DNA of 64,000 nucleotides from an uncultured Aquimarina sp. (GCA_947493035.1 CANLOW010000002.1:124001-188000), one strand, 5' to 3'; positions 18,524 to 28,173 are shown, counted from the first letter of the stretch. Notes: generated by a model not told the origin, from the sequence alone. A program made the numbers and translations.

Positions 18524-20209
18524 TCAATGGTATTCTTTGATTTTACCGAAGTATTCTAACAGAATGATATCATTTATATCATTTGGAGTAAATATTTCTA
18601 AAATAGTTTTTCCCTTATTTCCGATAAAAGACTCAATAGAATCGTTTAAATTACTTTCGGTAGCACTTATGTAATCATATTGATACATTTTAGCTAAATG
18701 TTCTGCCGTATATTGATGTTTTGTTTCCAAGAATTCTTCAAAATACGAAGCCGATTTATCCCCTGGAAGAATTCTAAATATTCCACCCCCATTATTATTG
18801 ACAATAATTATTTTAAAATCATTAGGTGTATAGTTATTCCATAAAGCATTACTATCATACAGAAAACTTAAATCACCCGTTATTAATACAGTAGGTTTAT
18901 CTTGAATTAATGCGGCACCGATTGCAGTACTCGTACTTCCATCTATACCACTTGTACCTCGATTACAAAACACCTCTAATTTGCTAGAGACATCAAAAAG
19001 CTGAGAATAGCGTATTGTAGAACTATTACTTAACTGCAAGCAAATATTCGATTCTAAACGCTTAAAAATTTCCCCATATACTTTTAAATCACAATATGGA
19101 ATATTATCAAAGTAATTAGCATGCCCTATTTTTCTTGAATTAAACTCACCCAACCAGTAATTCTGATAATCTACACTTGAATTATACTCTAGTGGTAATT
19201 GCTCTATAAAATCATTAATGGGCAACTTAAAATGCCTTGTTAAACAAAAATAGGTATCATAAGCCCTTTGTTCATCAATATGCCAATGAATTCTAGGCTG
19301 GTATTCTCTTAATAAGGTTTTAATCTTTTTAGAAACAACCATACCTCCAAAAGTCAATAATATTTCTGGTTGAAATAATTTCTTTTCGTTATCGTCAAAA
19401 GCTGCTATTAACTTATCTATACCATTAATAATTTTAGGATGATGGAGATTGGAAGTCGTTTCCGTCATTACAACTACTGCTGGGTTATTTAATAGAATAT
19501 CAAGTTGCTTTTGTGCTATTGTATTAGGTGATAAAACACCAACTAAAACCAGGATTTTCTTTGCGCTTCTCCAAACGTCTAAAGCATCATTTTCTATAGA
19601 AAAAGATTTCTTTTCTTCAGGGAAAAGCCTATTAAAGTTGACCTCATGTGATGCTTTAAGAGTTCCATACAAAGGTTCGTAAACAGGTGTATTTATATGA
19701 CAAGGCAATTTAGTATTAATACACAAATCAATTATATTATCAAGCGAGTTTTGATTCCCTTGTTTTAGTTTTAAATTATACTCTAAAGCATTAGATAAGT
19801 CCACTTGACCTATAACATGATTTTGATAAATATTGGATTGCCTAATCGTTTGCCCATCTCCTATATCAATAAATTCTTTAGGCCTATCTGCACTTAATAC
19901 CACTAGCGGAATCTGACTATAATACGCTTCTGAAATCGCTGGATAATAATTTAGCAGCGCACTACCCGATGTACACACCAAAGCAACAGGTTCATTTAGT
20001 TGTTGAGCAATTCCCATTGCAAAAAAGCCCGCACAACGTTCATCAACTATACTGTAACACTTAAAATAAGGGTTGTTACTGAAACTTATAGCCAAAGGGG
20101 CATTCCTAGAGCCTGGAGAAATAACAATATGTTTAATTTGATAAGAATAACAGGTATTTACGACCTGTCTCACTATTGGAATATCGGATTGTAAAATGTC
20201 TATACTCAT
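18524..20209 (-). CDS. menD: Menaquinone synthesis protein MenD (SEPHCHC synthase)
   Basis: 561 aa ThDP-dependent enzyme that joins isochorismate and 2-oxoglutarate. Family features: VVISPGSRNAPLA at the N-terminus, ALVCTSGSALLNYYPAI with the ThDP-activating region, SADRP, and the C-terminal ThDP/Mg site GDLSFLYDSNALWN followed by NNNGGGIF near 470-500. Length is normal. It follows the isochorismate synthase gene after 52 bases, giving a menaquinone operon. Menaquinone is the expected respiratory quinone of the group. Confidence 0.95.
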   Translation of the reverse strand: MSIDILQSDIPIVRQVVNTCYSYQIKHIVISPGSRNAPLAISFSNNPYFKCYSIVDERCAGFFAMGIAQQLNEPVALVCTSGSALLNYYPAISEAYYSQIPLVVLSADRPKEFIDIGDGQTIRQSNIYQNHVIGQVDLSNALEYNLKLKQGNQNSLDNIIDLCINTKLPCHINTPVYEPLYGTLKASHEVNFNRLFPEEKKSFSIENDALDVWRSAKKILVLVGVLSPNTIAQKQLDILLNNPAVVVMTETTSNLHHPKIINGIDKLIAAFDDNEKKLFQPEILLTFGGMVVSKKIKTLLREYQPRIHWHIDEQRAYDTYFCLTRHFKLPINDFIEQLPLEYNSSVDYQNYWLGEFNSRKIGHANYFDNIPYCDLKVYGEIFKRLESNICLQLSNSSTIRYSQLFDVSSKLEVFCNRGTSGIDGSTSTAIGAALIQDKPTVLITGDLSFLYDSNALWNNYTPNDFKIIIVNNNGGGIFRILPGDKSASYFEEFLETKHQYTAEHLAKMYQYDYISATESNLNDSIESFIGNKGKTILEIFTPNDINDIILLEYFGKIKEYH

Positions 20210-20261
20210 TAATCATAAGATACTATAGCTACAAATGTATTGTATCTTATTTAAAGAAACT

Positions 20262-21323
20262 TTATAAAATGCGCTTCATTACTTGTGATTTATTTACAGT
20301 TTCACACCATTCTGCCTCTGCATTTGAGGCTTCAGTAATACCACCACCAACATAAATTGCCACTTTAGAAATATTTTCAAACACTTCCATACAACGAAGA
20401 TTTACAAAAAGATTGACTTCTTCAATACTTTTAACTTCTCCCAAAAACCCTGTATAATACAAACGATCGTACCCTTCATTATTCGAAATGAATTTTTTAG
20501 ACACATTATATGGAAGCCCACATACTGCAGGGGTTGGATGCAAAACTTGAATTAATGGTTTAAGTAATGTTTCGCTTTTAATTTTTGCTTTAATAGGTGT
20601 TTTAAGATGTAATAAGTTACCTGCTTTTTGAGTTATCGTATCTTCAATCTTAATGCTATCGACACAATCGTTATTAACTAAAGCTTTTCTAATAGCATCT
20701 ACAACAAATTGTTGTTCTTCCTTTTCTTTTTTCCCCCATGATACATCTGAAGTTCCTTCATATTGTTGAGTACCTGCTAACGCCATTGTTTCAAAAGAAC
20801 CTTCTGTAATATGTATTAATGTCTCTGGTGAGGCCCCCATCCACAATCCTATTTTAGGATGAAACCAACAATAACAAAAAGTTTTAGGGTATGTAAGACA
20901 AATATTTTGAAATACTTGAAATATATCTATATGACCTAATTGCTGTATCTCTTTCCTTGAAATAATAACTTTATATAAATCTCCATTTTCTATTTCTTGA
21001 ATAGCCTTAGAGACATTTTTTTGATGAAATAACTGCTGATAAAGCTCATTCTCTCTAAAAACGGGACGATTACTTATAAATTCAAATTCTGAAGTGTCGG
21101 TTTCTAATATTTGACATTCATCATCATAAAACCAAACGGACTCTTTAGTATCTATATCAAAAGGAGCAAATACAAATCCTGACTTATTAAAGTTACTATT
21201 TAGATTAAGTGTGTTATCATTTTGTAAGTAAGCTTTTACCGTTTCATCTCCTGGATTTAAAAACAACACGAAAGGGAGTTGTTGTTGTTTATGTCGATGT
21301 AACTTCGAAAAAAAGGTATTCAA
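20262..21323 (-). CDS. menF: Isochorismate synthase (menaquinone pathway)
   Basis: 353 aa chorismate-binding enzyme, short type. Motifs: KVIISRKE, WMGASPETLI, MALAGTQ, then HPTPAVCGLP and RLYYTGFLGEV, and the C-terminal YVGGGITEASNAEAEW. It converts chorismate to isochorismate for MenD, its neighbour; an entC role is less likely because no siderophore genes are near. The only sensible start is a TTG at 21323, 12 bases after the upstream thioesterase stop; no in-frame ATG lies near it, so translation is probably coupled. Confidence 0.9.
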   Translation of the reverse strand: MNTFFSKLHRHKQQQLPFVLFLNPGDETVKAYLQNDNTLNLNSNFNKSGFVFAPFDIDTKESVWFYDDECQILETDTSEFEFISNRPVFRENELYQQLFHQKNVSKAIQEIENGDLYKVIISRKEIQQLGHIDIFQVFQNICLTYPKTFCYCWFHPKIGLWMGASPETLIHITEGSFETMALAGTQQYEGTSDVSWGKKEKEEQQFVVDAIRKALVNNDCVDSIKIEDTITQKAGNLLHLKTPIKAKIKSETLLKPLIQVLHPTPAVCGLPYNVSKKFISNNEGYDRLYYTGFLGEVKSIEEVNLFVNLRCMEVFENISKVAIYVGGGITEASNAEAEWCETVNKSQVMKRIL

Positions 21324-21335
21324 TGCTAAATGTAT

Positions 21336-21758
21336 TTATCTTGGTAAGGCTATTGTTGTCAATTTCACTGCAGAAATCAATTGATCTGCATCATTTTTAA
21401 TCATGATTTGCCATAATTGAGTGGTTCTTCCCAAATGAATAGCTTCTGCCCTAGCAGTTACCATACCACTTCTCACTCCTTTTACATGATTAGCGCTAAT
21501 TTCAATACCTCTTATCTTAAATTTATTATAATCTACAAATACATAAGCTGCTAAACTACCTACAGATTCTGCCAAAGCCACCATCGCTCCCCCATGCATT
21601 ACTCCTTCTGGCTGATGAACTTTAGGCGTTACAGGCATTTGAGCAACGACAAAATCATCACCAATATCTGTATAAACAATATCTAAGGTTTCCATTAATG
21701 TGTTCTTACAAACGTCATTACACATTTCAAGCTTAAATTTTTTTTCTTCTTCAGTCAT
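21336..21758 (-). CDS. menI: Hotdog-fold thioesterase, probable DHNA-CoA thioesterase
   Basis: 140 aa PaaI/MenI-type hotdog protein: VHQPEGVMHGGAMVALAES holds the HGG catalytic loop and active acidic residue, and VTARAEAIHLGRTTQLWQI is the conserved strand. It is the first gene of the run thioesterase, menF, menD, so hydrolysis of 1,4-dihydroxy-2-naphthoyl-CoA in menaquinone synthesis is the best guess. Symbol rests on context; a general acyl-CoA thioesterase is the alternative. Confidence 0.82.
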   Translation of the reverse strand: MTEEEKKFKLEMCNDVCKNTLMETLDIVYTDIGDDFVVAQMPVTPKVHQPEGVMHGGAMVALAESVGSLAAYVFVDYNKFKIRGIEISANHVKGVRSGMVTARAEAIHLGRTTQLWQIMIKNDADQLISAVKLTTIALPR

Positions 21759-21922
21759 AATTTCAGGCTTTCAACTTCTTATTAATAGCGGTTTGGCTAA
21801 TATATTTCTTTTTAAATAGATATTCGAAATTAAGAGTAAAGAGCTTTTACTACTGTGAAAAACAAATTTCGTGAATTCAATAAAAACATTGAACTTTAAA
21901 AACTAAACTTTAGATATTCCTA

Positions 21923-22552
21923 ATGGAAAAGCAAGTATCATATCAACATTCTAATACTTACAACACTTTAAATGAACTATCATCAGAAACAAAATATGTC
22001 TGGTTAGTTTTTCATGGATTAGGTTATTTAAGCCGCTATTTTATTCAGCATTTTAAATCACTAAACCCTAAAGAAAATTATATTGTTTGTCCTCAAGCCC
22101 CTTCTAAGTTCTACGCCGACAAATCCTATACTAAAGTTGGAGCGTGTTGGCTTACCAAAGAAAACACTAAAGTAGAAACAGAAAATGTATTGAACTATAT
22201 AGATGCAGTCATAGTCGAGGAAAAAATTCCTAAAACATGCGAACTAATTGTATTGGGGTTTTCTCAAGGAGTTAGTATTGCTGCTCGTTGGTTGGCACAA
22301 CGTAATCAAATTTGTAACCGTTTCATCATGATTTCAGGTAAGTTCCCTTCAGAAATTAATATAGATCAAATTCAACATTTACGAGAAACAAAAGTATTTC
22401 TAACCACTGGACAAAATGACCCTTTAATTCCCTCAGAATTAGTAGAACAACAAACAGAACACTTAAAACGACTTTTCCCTTACATTAAAGAAATGCATCA
22501 TGAAGGGGGACATAAAATAACCCCTATTTTATTTAATGAATATTTAAAGTGA
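21923..22552 (+). CDS. Alpha/beta hydrolase, phospholipase/carboxylesterase type
   Basis: 209 aa, cytoplasmic. Nucleophile elbow GFSQG (Ser near 115), oxyanion region LVFHGLGYLSRYF near 28-40, acid in TGQNDPLIP, and His in EGGHKI near the end give a complete catalytic triad of the YpfH/serine-esterase kind. Substrate unknown. It is divergent from the menaquinone operon and is followed closely by the MarR gene, but that gene has its own promoter and operator, so co-regulation is not assumed. Confidence 0.85.
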   Translation: MEKQVSYQHSNTYNTLNELSSETKYVWLVFHGLGYLSRYFIQHFKSLNPKENYIVCPQAPSKFYADKSYTKVGACWLTKENTKVETENVLNYIDAVIVEEKIPKTCELIVLGFSQGVSIAARWLAQRNQICNRFIMISGKFPSEINIDQIQHLRETKVFLTTGQNDPLIPSELVEQQTEHLKRLFPYIKEMHHEGGHKITPILFNEYLK

Positions 22553-22594
22553 TAAGCATTCTTAAACTTAAGAAATCGTAAAAGATTACTCTTA

Positions 22595-22627
22595 TTAGTT
22601 GATATATCAACTAATTTTATATATTTG
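22595..22627 (+). promoter_or_regulatory. marR promoter with 20-bp palindromic operator
   Basis: A perfect 20-bp palindrome, TTAGTTGATATATCAACTAA (22595-22614), includes a TTG (22599-22601) spaced 18 bases from TATATTTG (22620-22627). These fit the Bacteroidota TTG / TAnnTTTG promoter. The palindrome covers the upstream element and spacer, so a bound dimer should block RNA polymerase. A matching core recurs before the next gene, pointing to the MarR protein as the binder. Confidence 0.78.
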
Positions 22628-22643
22628 GATTGAAAATAAGAAT

Positions 22644-23072
22644 ATGAAGAGAATAGAAGATGTTATTTTGTATCAGATTGATCTTACTACAAAAGTAGCA
22701 AAGCATTACTCGCAAGGTGAACTTACCCGACTTGGACTAGGTATTACTATCGAGCAATGGATCGTTTTAAAAATAATATCTGAAAATGAAAATTCGACAC
22801 AAAAAGAGCTAGCAAGTAAATCATATCGTGATCCAGCTTCTATTACTAGAACTATGGTCATTTTAGAAAAAAAAGGGTTTATTCAGCGTAGTGCTGTACC
22901 TAATAATGCACGAGCATACTACGTTAATTTAACCAAAAAGGGTGTTTTATTTGTAGATGAAAATATGAAAATTATAAAGCAACATAGAGAATTGAGTATT
23001 AAAGGAATTTCTGAAAAAGATTTAAATACTCTTAGTAATGTACTAGCCAAAATCAGGGAAAATATGTCTTGA
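22644..23072 (+). CDS. MarR-family transcription regulator
   Basis: 142 aa from the ATG at 22644. The frame extends to a TTG inside the operator palindrome, so that start is rejected. Winged helix-turn-helix: STQKELASKSYRDPASITRTMVILEKKGFIQRSA (recognition helix around PASITRTM), and wing NARAYYVNLTKKG. Flanking helices form the dimer interface. The palindromes before this gene and before 23148 suggest autorepression and control of the following exported protein. No ligand can be inferred. Confidence 0.9.
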   Translation: MKRIEDVILYQIDLTTKVAKHYSQGELTRLGLGITIEQWIVLKIISENENSTQKELASKSYRDPASITRTMVILEKKGFIQRSAVPNNARAYYVNLTKKGVLFVDENMKIIKQHRELSIKGISEKDLNTLSNVLAKIRENMS

Positions 23073-23087
23073 TTTTTTTTAAAATAA

Positions 23088-23116
23088 ATTGATATATCAA
23101 TAGTTGATGTATCATT
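23088..23116 (+). promoter_or_regulatory. Second MarR operator, two adjacent copies
   Basis: ATTGATATATCAAT at 23088-23101 is a perfect palindrome with the same TTGATATATCAA core as the marR operator. It is followed at once by the imperfect copy GTTGATGTATCATT (23103-23116). The sites end about 30 bases before the ATG of the 23148 gene. Confidence 0.75.
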
Positions 23117-23147
23117 AAAATAATGTTAAATCAATAATTCAAATCTT

Positions 23148-23582
23148 ATGAGAAAAATCAAATTAATTTCGTTGCTAATGGGCTTACTATCTATTACTAC
23201 AAGCTGCCTTGCTCAAAATGATGACACTGCATCAGTAGAAGCTGTAATTCATGAATTTTCAAAAGCTGGAGATGACAGCAATATTGAAAAAATAGACACA
23301 CTATTAGATGATAATTTTAGAATTATCATGAATCGTATGTTCGGAAGTAAAAAAGTAGGTATTCTACCTAAATCAGGATATTTAAAGAAAATAAAAACTA
23401 AAGAATGGGGCGGTTATAGCCGTACTACAACCATAGAAAATATCGTAATCAATGGTAATTCAGCTAGTGCTAAAGTGACACATGTATCCAAAAAAGCTAC
23501 AATGATTTCTTTAGTTATTCTAATACAAGATGGTAGTAATAATTGGAAGTTAGTCAGTGACACTCCGTACTTCAAAAAATAA
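23148..23582 (+). CDS. Exported SnoaL/NTF2-like protein
   Basis: 144 aa. A signal peptide has its Cys in TTSCLAQ; it may be cut by signal peptidase I or be a lipoprotein. The mature protein has the NTF2-like pattern: a first helix VEAVIHEFSKAGDDSN, a helix with IEKIDTLLDDNFRII, then strands with SYVIENIVINGNSASAKVTHV-like alternation and NNWKLVSDTPYF at the end, as in putative lumazine-binding or DUF4440-type proteins. No catalytic residues can be named. It is likely repressed by the upstream MarR through the operator pair. It is the only obvious target besides marR itself. Confidence 0.75.
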   Translation: MRKIKLISLLMGLLSITTSCLAQNDDTASVEAVIHEFSKAGDDSNIEKIDTLLDDNFRIIMNRMFGSKKVGILPKSGYLKKIKTKEWGGYSRTTTIENIVINGNSASAKVTHVSKKATMISLVILIQDGSNNWKLVSDTPYFKK

Positions 23583-23643
23583 CTGTAAATAGTTATTATA
23601 AATTATAATCCCCCCTTTAATAATTTTGTATAACTACAAAGAG

Positions 23644-23669
23644 AGGCTGTCTAAATATTTAGACAGCCT
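23644..23669 (+). terminator. Rho-independent terminator
   Basis: A 26-bp perfect palindrome (AGGCTGTCTAAAT and its complement) followed by TATTTTAT, about 60 bases after the stop of the exported protein gene. Confidence 0.82.
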
Positions 23670-23804
23670 TATTTTATGGTGTTACATTGTGATAAACTTG
23701 GAATATTTTAACCCCAATGGTAGGGCTTATTCCCAGAGGTTTACCTCGTATACTTGGATCGAAGCAGTTGTTTCTTTTTACAAAACAATCTATAACATTT
23801 ACAA

Positions 23805-23834
23805 AAAAGAGACTGCCTTTACAGACAGTCTCTT
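23805..23834 (-). terminator. Terminator after ppc
   Basis: AAAGAGACTG and its exact complement around a 10-base loop. On the minus strand the stem is followed by a T run, so it should serve ppc, whose stop is 28 bases away. Confidence 0.82.
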
Positions 23835-23861
23835 TAAAAATACTCTTATGTATATCTTCAA

Positions 23862-26441
23862 TTAAGCAGAATTTCTACTTGCATTGATATTTCCAAACAA
23901 TGATCTAGTCACCATTTTTTCATAAATCTCATAAGTATCCTTATCGATCTTACCTTCACGCTGCATGTCTTGAATTTTCTTCAATGCATACTGTTGTATC
24001 GTTAATAATGGTAATACGATATCTTCACGGATTTGTATAGAAGCCTTTCCTGCCAATTCATTCTCCATAAGTTCTTCTTGACCAGAAACCTTTAATAAAA
24101 GGCGTCTTGTCAACTTATATTCATCATGAATAATATCCCAGAAAGCACCAAATTCAGGATCATCTTGCATATAAGCTGTTAAATCGAAGAACGATTTAGT
24201 TAAACTCATCATACTGTTCTCTAATAATGCCTTAAAGAACTTAGATTCATTATACAATTCAACCACTTTATCAAAATCACCTCGGTCTTCGAAAGCTTTT
24301 ATAGCTGTCCCTACTCCATAGAAACCAGGTACATTTTGTTTTAATTGACTCCAGCTTCCTACGAAAGGAATAGCACGTAGGTCACTAAATTTCAACTCAG
24401 AACCAGAACCACGTTTAGAAGGGCGACTACCAATATTTGTTTTCGCATAGTACTTCAAAGTACTCATACGCTCTAAATAAGGTAAGAATTTATCATGCCC
24501 TTTAAAATCAACATAAGTCTTATAGCTGATATCTGCTAACTCTTGCATTACTTTTACATTCTCTTCTGTTAATACAGTTTGAGAATTTTCAAATAACTCA
24601 TTAGTAATACCCGCACCTAATAATTGCTCTAGGTTGTACTGACAAGAATCTACCGTACCAAAATTAGAACTAATTGTTTGTCCTTGTACCGTCATTTGAA
24701 TTTCTGCATCCTCTACTGTTGGACCTAAAGATGCATAGAACTGTGAAGTTTTTCCTCCTCCACGAGCGGGTGGTCCACCACGTCCGTCAAAGAATACAAC
24801 TTTAATGTCATATTTACGTGACATCGCAGTAATAGCTTCTTTAGCTTTATAAATACCCCAGTTAGCCATTAAATAACCTCCATCCTTAGTTCCATCAGAG
24901 AAACCAAGCATGATTGTTTGCTTCATACCACGACGCTTTAAATGTGCCATGTATTCAGGGTTTGTATATAATTCCTCCATTACTTGATCAGCTACTTCCA
25001 AATCAGGAATAGTTTCAAATAAAGGGATAACGTCTACTGTAGGTTGTGCCCAATCACACATACGAATCATAGCAAAAGCCTCCAGAACATTTAAAGTAGT
25101 CTGGTTGTTACTAATAATGTAACGATTAGCCCCAGCCTCTCCATTTTCTGCTTGAATCTTCTTCATGGCGTAGATAGATCCAAGTGTTTTTTTAGCCATA
25201 TCATCACTGATTGTCTCAGGGTCTACAGCTGCTTTAATACCTGATAATATGTTACACTGTTCTTCAACACTTAGTTCATCATAATTCGATGGAAATAAAG
25301 AACTACCTGCATCTTTAACAATTTCCATAAATACTTTATGATGCACACGAGAATCTTGACGGATATCTAATGTTCCAAAGTGGAAACCAAATAAGTTTAC
25401 CTTATTGATTAACCCTTCTAATTCATTTAAGTATAATGAATTATGTTCATCAATTAAAGAAATACGAATAGACTCTAATTCATTTTTAAAGAAAGAAAGT
25501 GTAAAATCCGACTCTTTAGCAGGATAATAAATATTTTGATAAAGCTTAAGCTCAAGATTATTAATCTTGTCTGGTAAGTCAGCAAAAGTAATTCGACGCT
25601 TTAGCTTTCTAATATCTTTATAGTAATTAGATAAAATTGAAGTTTTCAATTTCTCTGCTACTTTTATTGTGATATCTGTAGTTACAAATGGGTTACCATC
25701 TCTATCTCCTCCTGGCCAGAAACCTAGATTAACGATATCGTTTTTAAACTCATCCTTACCATTGAAAACATTATCCTTAATGTAGTCATAAATATTACTT
25801 ACTGCATTGTAGAATACATTTTCTAAATACCAGATCAAACTTACAGCTTCATCATAAGGAGTTGGCTTTTCTTTTTTAAAGAAAGCTGTTTTACCTAATT
25901 GTGCTAATAACTTCTTTATCGTTAGTAAGTCATCTTTACGGATAGCCTTATCTAAATCTCTGATAATTCCTAAAACAGTACCTGGGTAAAATTGTGTAGG
26001 GTGAGCAGTTAAAGTTGGACGAATTTTAAAGTCTGTCAAAAACTCGCGCATTTGATCGATCTTTCCTTTTTCAGTCGCTTCCTCCTTAATACTTCTCAAT
26101 GTACCACGCCCATCCATATTATTCACCTTAGTAAAGGCAGCATCTTCGATAGCATCAAATAACACTACTTGACGCTCGATATATTGGATGAAACGGAATA
26201 ATAGCGTATTCTTATCTTCCCCAGACAAGTTTTGTTGATACTCGTTGAAGAAATTTTCTACGATCTGTGTAGGTGTTTTTTTACTGGCAAACCCCTTATC
26301 ACATACTTCTTTGAATAAAGGAAGTAATACTCCAGTATTTGTAACCTTATCGAATGGTAAGGTCATGAAAATACTATTGTAGATTTGGTATTTTGATAGT
26401 ACGTCTTGATTAAAACGCTCTATTTTTGGCTTTCTACTCAT
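23862..26441 (-). CDS. ppc: Phosphoenolpyruvate carboxylase
   Basis: 859 aa. It fixes bicarbonate to PEP to give oxaloacetate, an anaplerotic feed for the TCA cycle. Catalytic landmarks: His in LTAHPTQ near 145, PGGDRDGNPFVT near 245, the Lys motif MLGFSDGTKDGGYL near 510, and the mobile loop FFDGRGGPPARGGG near 555. The C-terminus reads NASRNSA, whereas classical enzymes end in NTG. A small Lrp-type regulator gene lies 24 bases upstream and may be co-transcribed. Start at ATG. Confidence 0.95.
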   Translation of the reverse strand: MSRKPKIERFNQDVLSKYQIYNSIFMTLPFDKVTNTGVLLPLFKEVCDKGFASKKTPTQIVENFFNEYQQNLSGEDKNTLLFRFIQYIERQVVLFDAIEDAAFTKVNNMDGRGTLRSIKEEATEKGKIDQMREFLTDFKIRPTLTAHPTQFYPGTVLGIIRDLDKAIRKDDLLTIKKLLAQLGKTAFFKKEKPTPYDEAVSLIWYLENVFYNAVSNIYDYIKDNVFNGKDEFKNDIVNLGFWPGGDRDGNPFVTTDITIKVAEKLKTSILSNYYKDIRKLKRRITFADLPDKINNLELKLYQNIYYPAKESDFTLSFFKNELESIRISLIDEHNSLYLNELEGLINKVNLFGFHFGTLDIRQDSRVHHKVFMEIVKDAGSSLFPSNYDELSVEEQCNILSGIKAAVDPETISDDMAKKTLGSIYAMKKIQAENGEAGANRYIISNNQTTLNVLEAFAMIRMCDWAQPTVDVIPLFETIPDLEVADQVMEELYTNPEYMAHLKRRGMKQTIMLGFSDGTKDGGYLMANWGIYKAKEAITAMSRKYDIKVVFFDGRGGPPARGGGKTSQFYASLGPTVEDAEIQMTVQGQTISSNFGTVDSCQYNLEQLLGAGITNELFENSQTVLTEENVKVMQELADISYKTYVDFKGHDKFLPYLERMSTLKYYAKTNIGSRPSKRGSGSELKFSDLRAIPFVGSWSQLKQNVPGFYGVGTAIKAFEDRGDFDKVVELYNESKFFKALLENSMMSLTKSFFDLTAYMQDDPEFGAFWDIIHDEYKLTRRLLLKVSGQEELMENELAGKASIQIREDIVLPLLTIQQYALKKIQDMQREGKIDKDTYEIYEKMVTRSLFGNINASRNSA

Positions 26442-26465
26442 TTATAAGGTATAATTACGTTCTAA

Positions 26466-26948
26466 TTAATCCATTTCATTAAAAATAGAATGCATCAATC
26501 TCTTTTTATCATTGATACTTTCTTCTAAAGAAATCATTGTTTCTGTTCTGTACACTCCTTCGATATCATCTAACATAAAGATAATATCCTTAGCATGATT
26601 GGTATCCTGTGCTCTGATCTTACAGAAAATATTGAATTTACCTGTAGTAACATGCGCTACGGTTACATAAGGGATCTCATTTATACGCTCTAATACAAAT
26701 TTGGTTTGAGATGTATTTTGCAGAAAAATTCCTACATAGGCAATAAATGAATATCCTAGCTTAGTATAATTTAAACTTAATGACGATCCCTGGATAATTC
26801 CTGCTTCTTCCATCTTCTTCACTCTAACATGCACTGTACCAGCAGAAATCAATAATTTCTTTGCGATGTCAGTAAATGGTGTACGAGTATTTTCAATCAA
26901 CATATCTAAGATTTGATGATCTACTTCGTCTAATTTAAACTTTGCCAT
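26466..26948 (-). CDS. Lrp/AsnC-family transcription regulator
   Basis: 160 aa with the Lrp plan: an N-terminal winged HTH (LDEVDHQILDMLIENTRTPFTDIAKKLLISAGTVHVRVKKMEEAGII across residues 4-53) and a C-terminal RAM/effector domain with AYVGIFL and HVTTGKFNIFCKIRA. Binds DNA as multimers in response to an amino acid. Its place directly before ppc suggests control of carbon entry, which is inference only. Starts at ATG. Confidence 0.92.
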   Translation of the reverse strand: MAKFKLDEVDHQILDMLIENTRTPFTDIAKKLLISAGTVHVRVKKMEEAGIIQGSSLSLNYTKLGYSFIAYVGIFLQNTSQTKFVLERINEIPYVTVAHVTTGKFNIFCKIRAQDTNHAKDIIFMLDDIEGVYRTETMISLEESINDKKRLMHSIFNEMD

Positions 26949-27012
26949 AATTTTGGGTTTAGAATACGAAATGCAAAAATAGCAGAATTTTAGACATTTG
27001 AAAGGTTAAAAT

Positions 27013-28173
27013 TTAGTTTATGATAGGAAATTCTGAGAATTTTTCATCTCCAACGATCAAAAAGTCTATTTTATCGTCGATTTGCAAATTAGTTATTTCC
27101 TTAGATAAACATACAGTTATGTCATTACTATTAAATTCAAGATGCCCAAAATCAGTTATTTGAGGACTAATTTCAGATATGAAAGGAATGAAACGTAATT
27201 GTCCATCAATTAACTTTTCTTGATACTGAATTGAAACGTCTACTTTAGAATTATTTAACATTAAATTTCTAATAATAATGTCCTTGAAACATTTCCCGTT
27301 TTCAGGGATATCAAAATACTTATCATAACCACTCTTCTCCATAGGTGATTTTGAAATAAAATCAAGAGCCGTAACTAAGGATAAATAAATCCATTTTCTA
27401 GTAATTTCTCTGTCATAGTCTTTTGGGTGGTGACCTGCCTCGAAAAGAATTGTAGCCACTCCTCTATCTTCCATAGTATCTCCTGTACAATTGATATTAA
27501 AACCATCATCATACCTCCCCACACAATTAGGTATAACTTGTTGTAAAGCAGAATTCATCTCAGCAATAATACGCATTCCTACTTTTCGAGTACTAGTAAT
27601 ACTTCGTTCTGAGTCACTAGCTGGAGATAAAAAAGACACTATAGCACTTTTATTGGTTAGCCCAGCACTGAATATAGTTCGTTGTCCATGAAGATTAAAA
27701 CCTATGTCGGGCTTTATTTTATCTACAATACTTTTAAATATTTTTGATTCTTCTTGTTCTAGTAACTGTGCATCACGATTTAAATCTACTTTATTGAAAT
27801 TAACTCTTGTATACAATTGTGAACCGTCAGGATTTAGCATAGGTATAACATATAAAGAACAATTTTCTAAAATCATTTTAGACTGTTCTGAATGTATCAA
27901 GAAATTTAAAAGATCAAATACTGCACGAGTTGTAGTACTTTCATTACCGTGCATTTGTGACCACATGAGTACTTTAGTTACCCCTTTACCTATTTTAATT
28001 AGGTTAATAGGTACTTTATTTGCTGAAAGTCCTATGTCTGAAACTTCAGAATACTTTTTTAGCTGATTAATTAGTGGGCTAATATTATGGTAGTTTATAT
28101 ATCTACCTGATAAACTCTTTTCTCTATAATCAATATAGTTTTCTAGTATGTTTTGAAGCATATAATTATCCAT
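27013..28173 (-). CDS. M14-family zinc carboxypeptidase
   Basis: 386 aa from the ATG at 28173 (the frame extends to a TTG four codons earlier). Zinc ligands: H75 and E78 in QMHGNES and H162 in NLHGQRT; the substrate Arg/Asn pair lies in LNRDAQ. The general-base Glu is in ILFEAGHHPKDY near 260. No signal peptide, so it acts in the cytoplasm or is exported otherwise. M14 enzymes of this shape act on peptides or on modified amino acids. Divergent from the XRE gene across a very AT-rich 340-base gap. Confidence 0.87.
   Translation of the reverse strand: MDNYMLQNILENYIDYREKSLSGRYINYHNISPLINQLKKYSEVSDIGLSANKVPINLIKIGKGVTKVLMWSQMHGNESTTTRAVFDLLNFLIHSEQSKMILENCSLYVIPMLNPDGSQLYTRVNFNKVDLNRDAQLLEQEESKIFKSIVDKIKPDIGFNLHGQRTIFSAGLTNKSAIVSFLSPASDSERSITSTRKVGMRIIAEMNSALQQVIPNCVGRYDDGFNINCTGDTMEDRGVATILFEAGHHPKDYDREITRKWIYLSLVTALDFISKSPMEKSGYDKYFDIPENGKCFKDIIIRNLMLNNSKVDVSIQYQEKLIDGQLRFIPFISEISPQITDFGHLEFNSNDITVCLSKEITNLQIDDKIDFLIVGDEKFSEFPIIN

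Noticed and set aside
23626..23865. Open frame of 79 codons on the plus strand after the exported NTF2-like gene
   Set aside because: It spans two strong terminator hairpins (23644-23669 and 23805-23834) and shows no protein pattern, so it is a chance frame.
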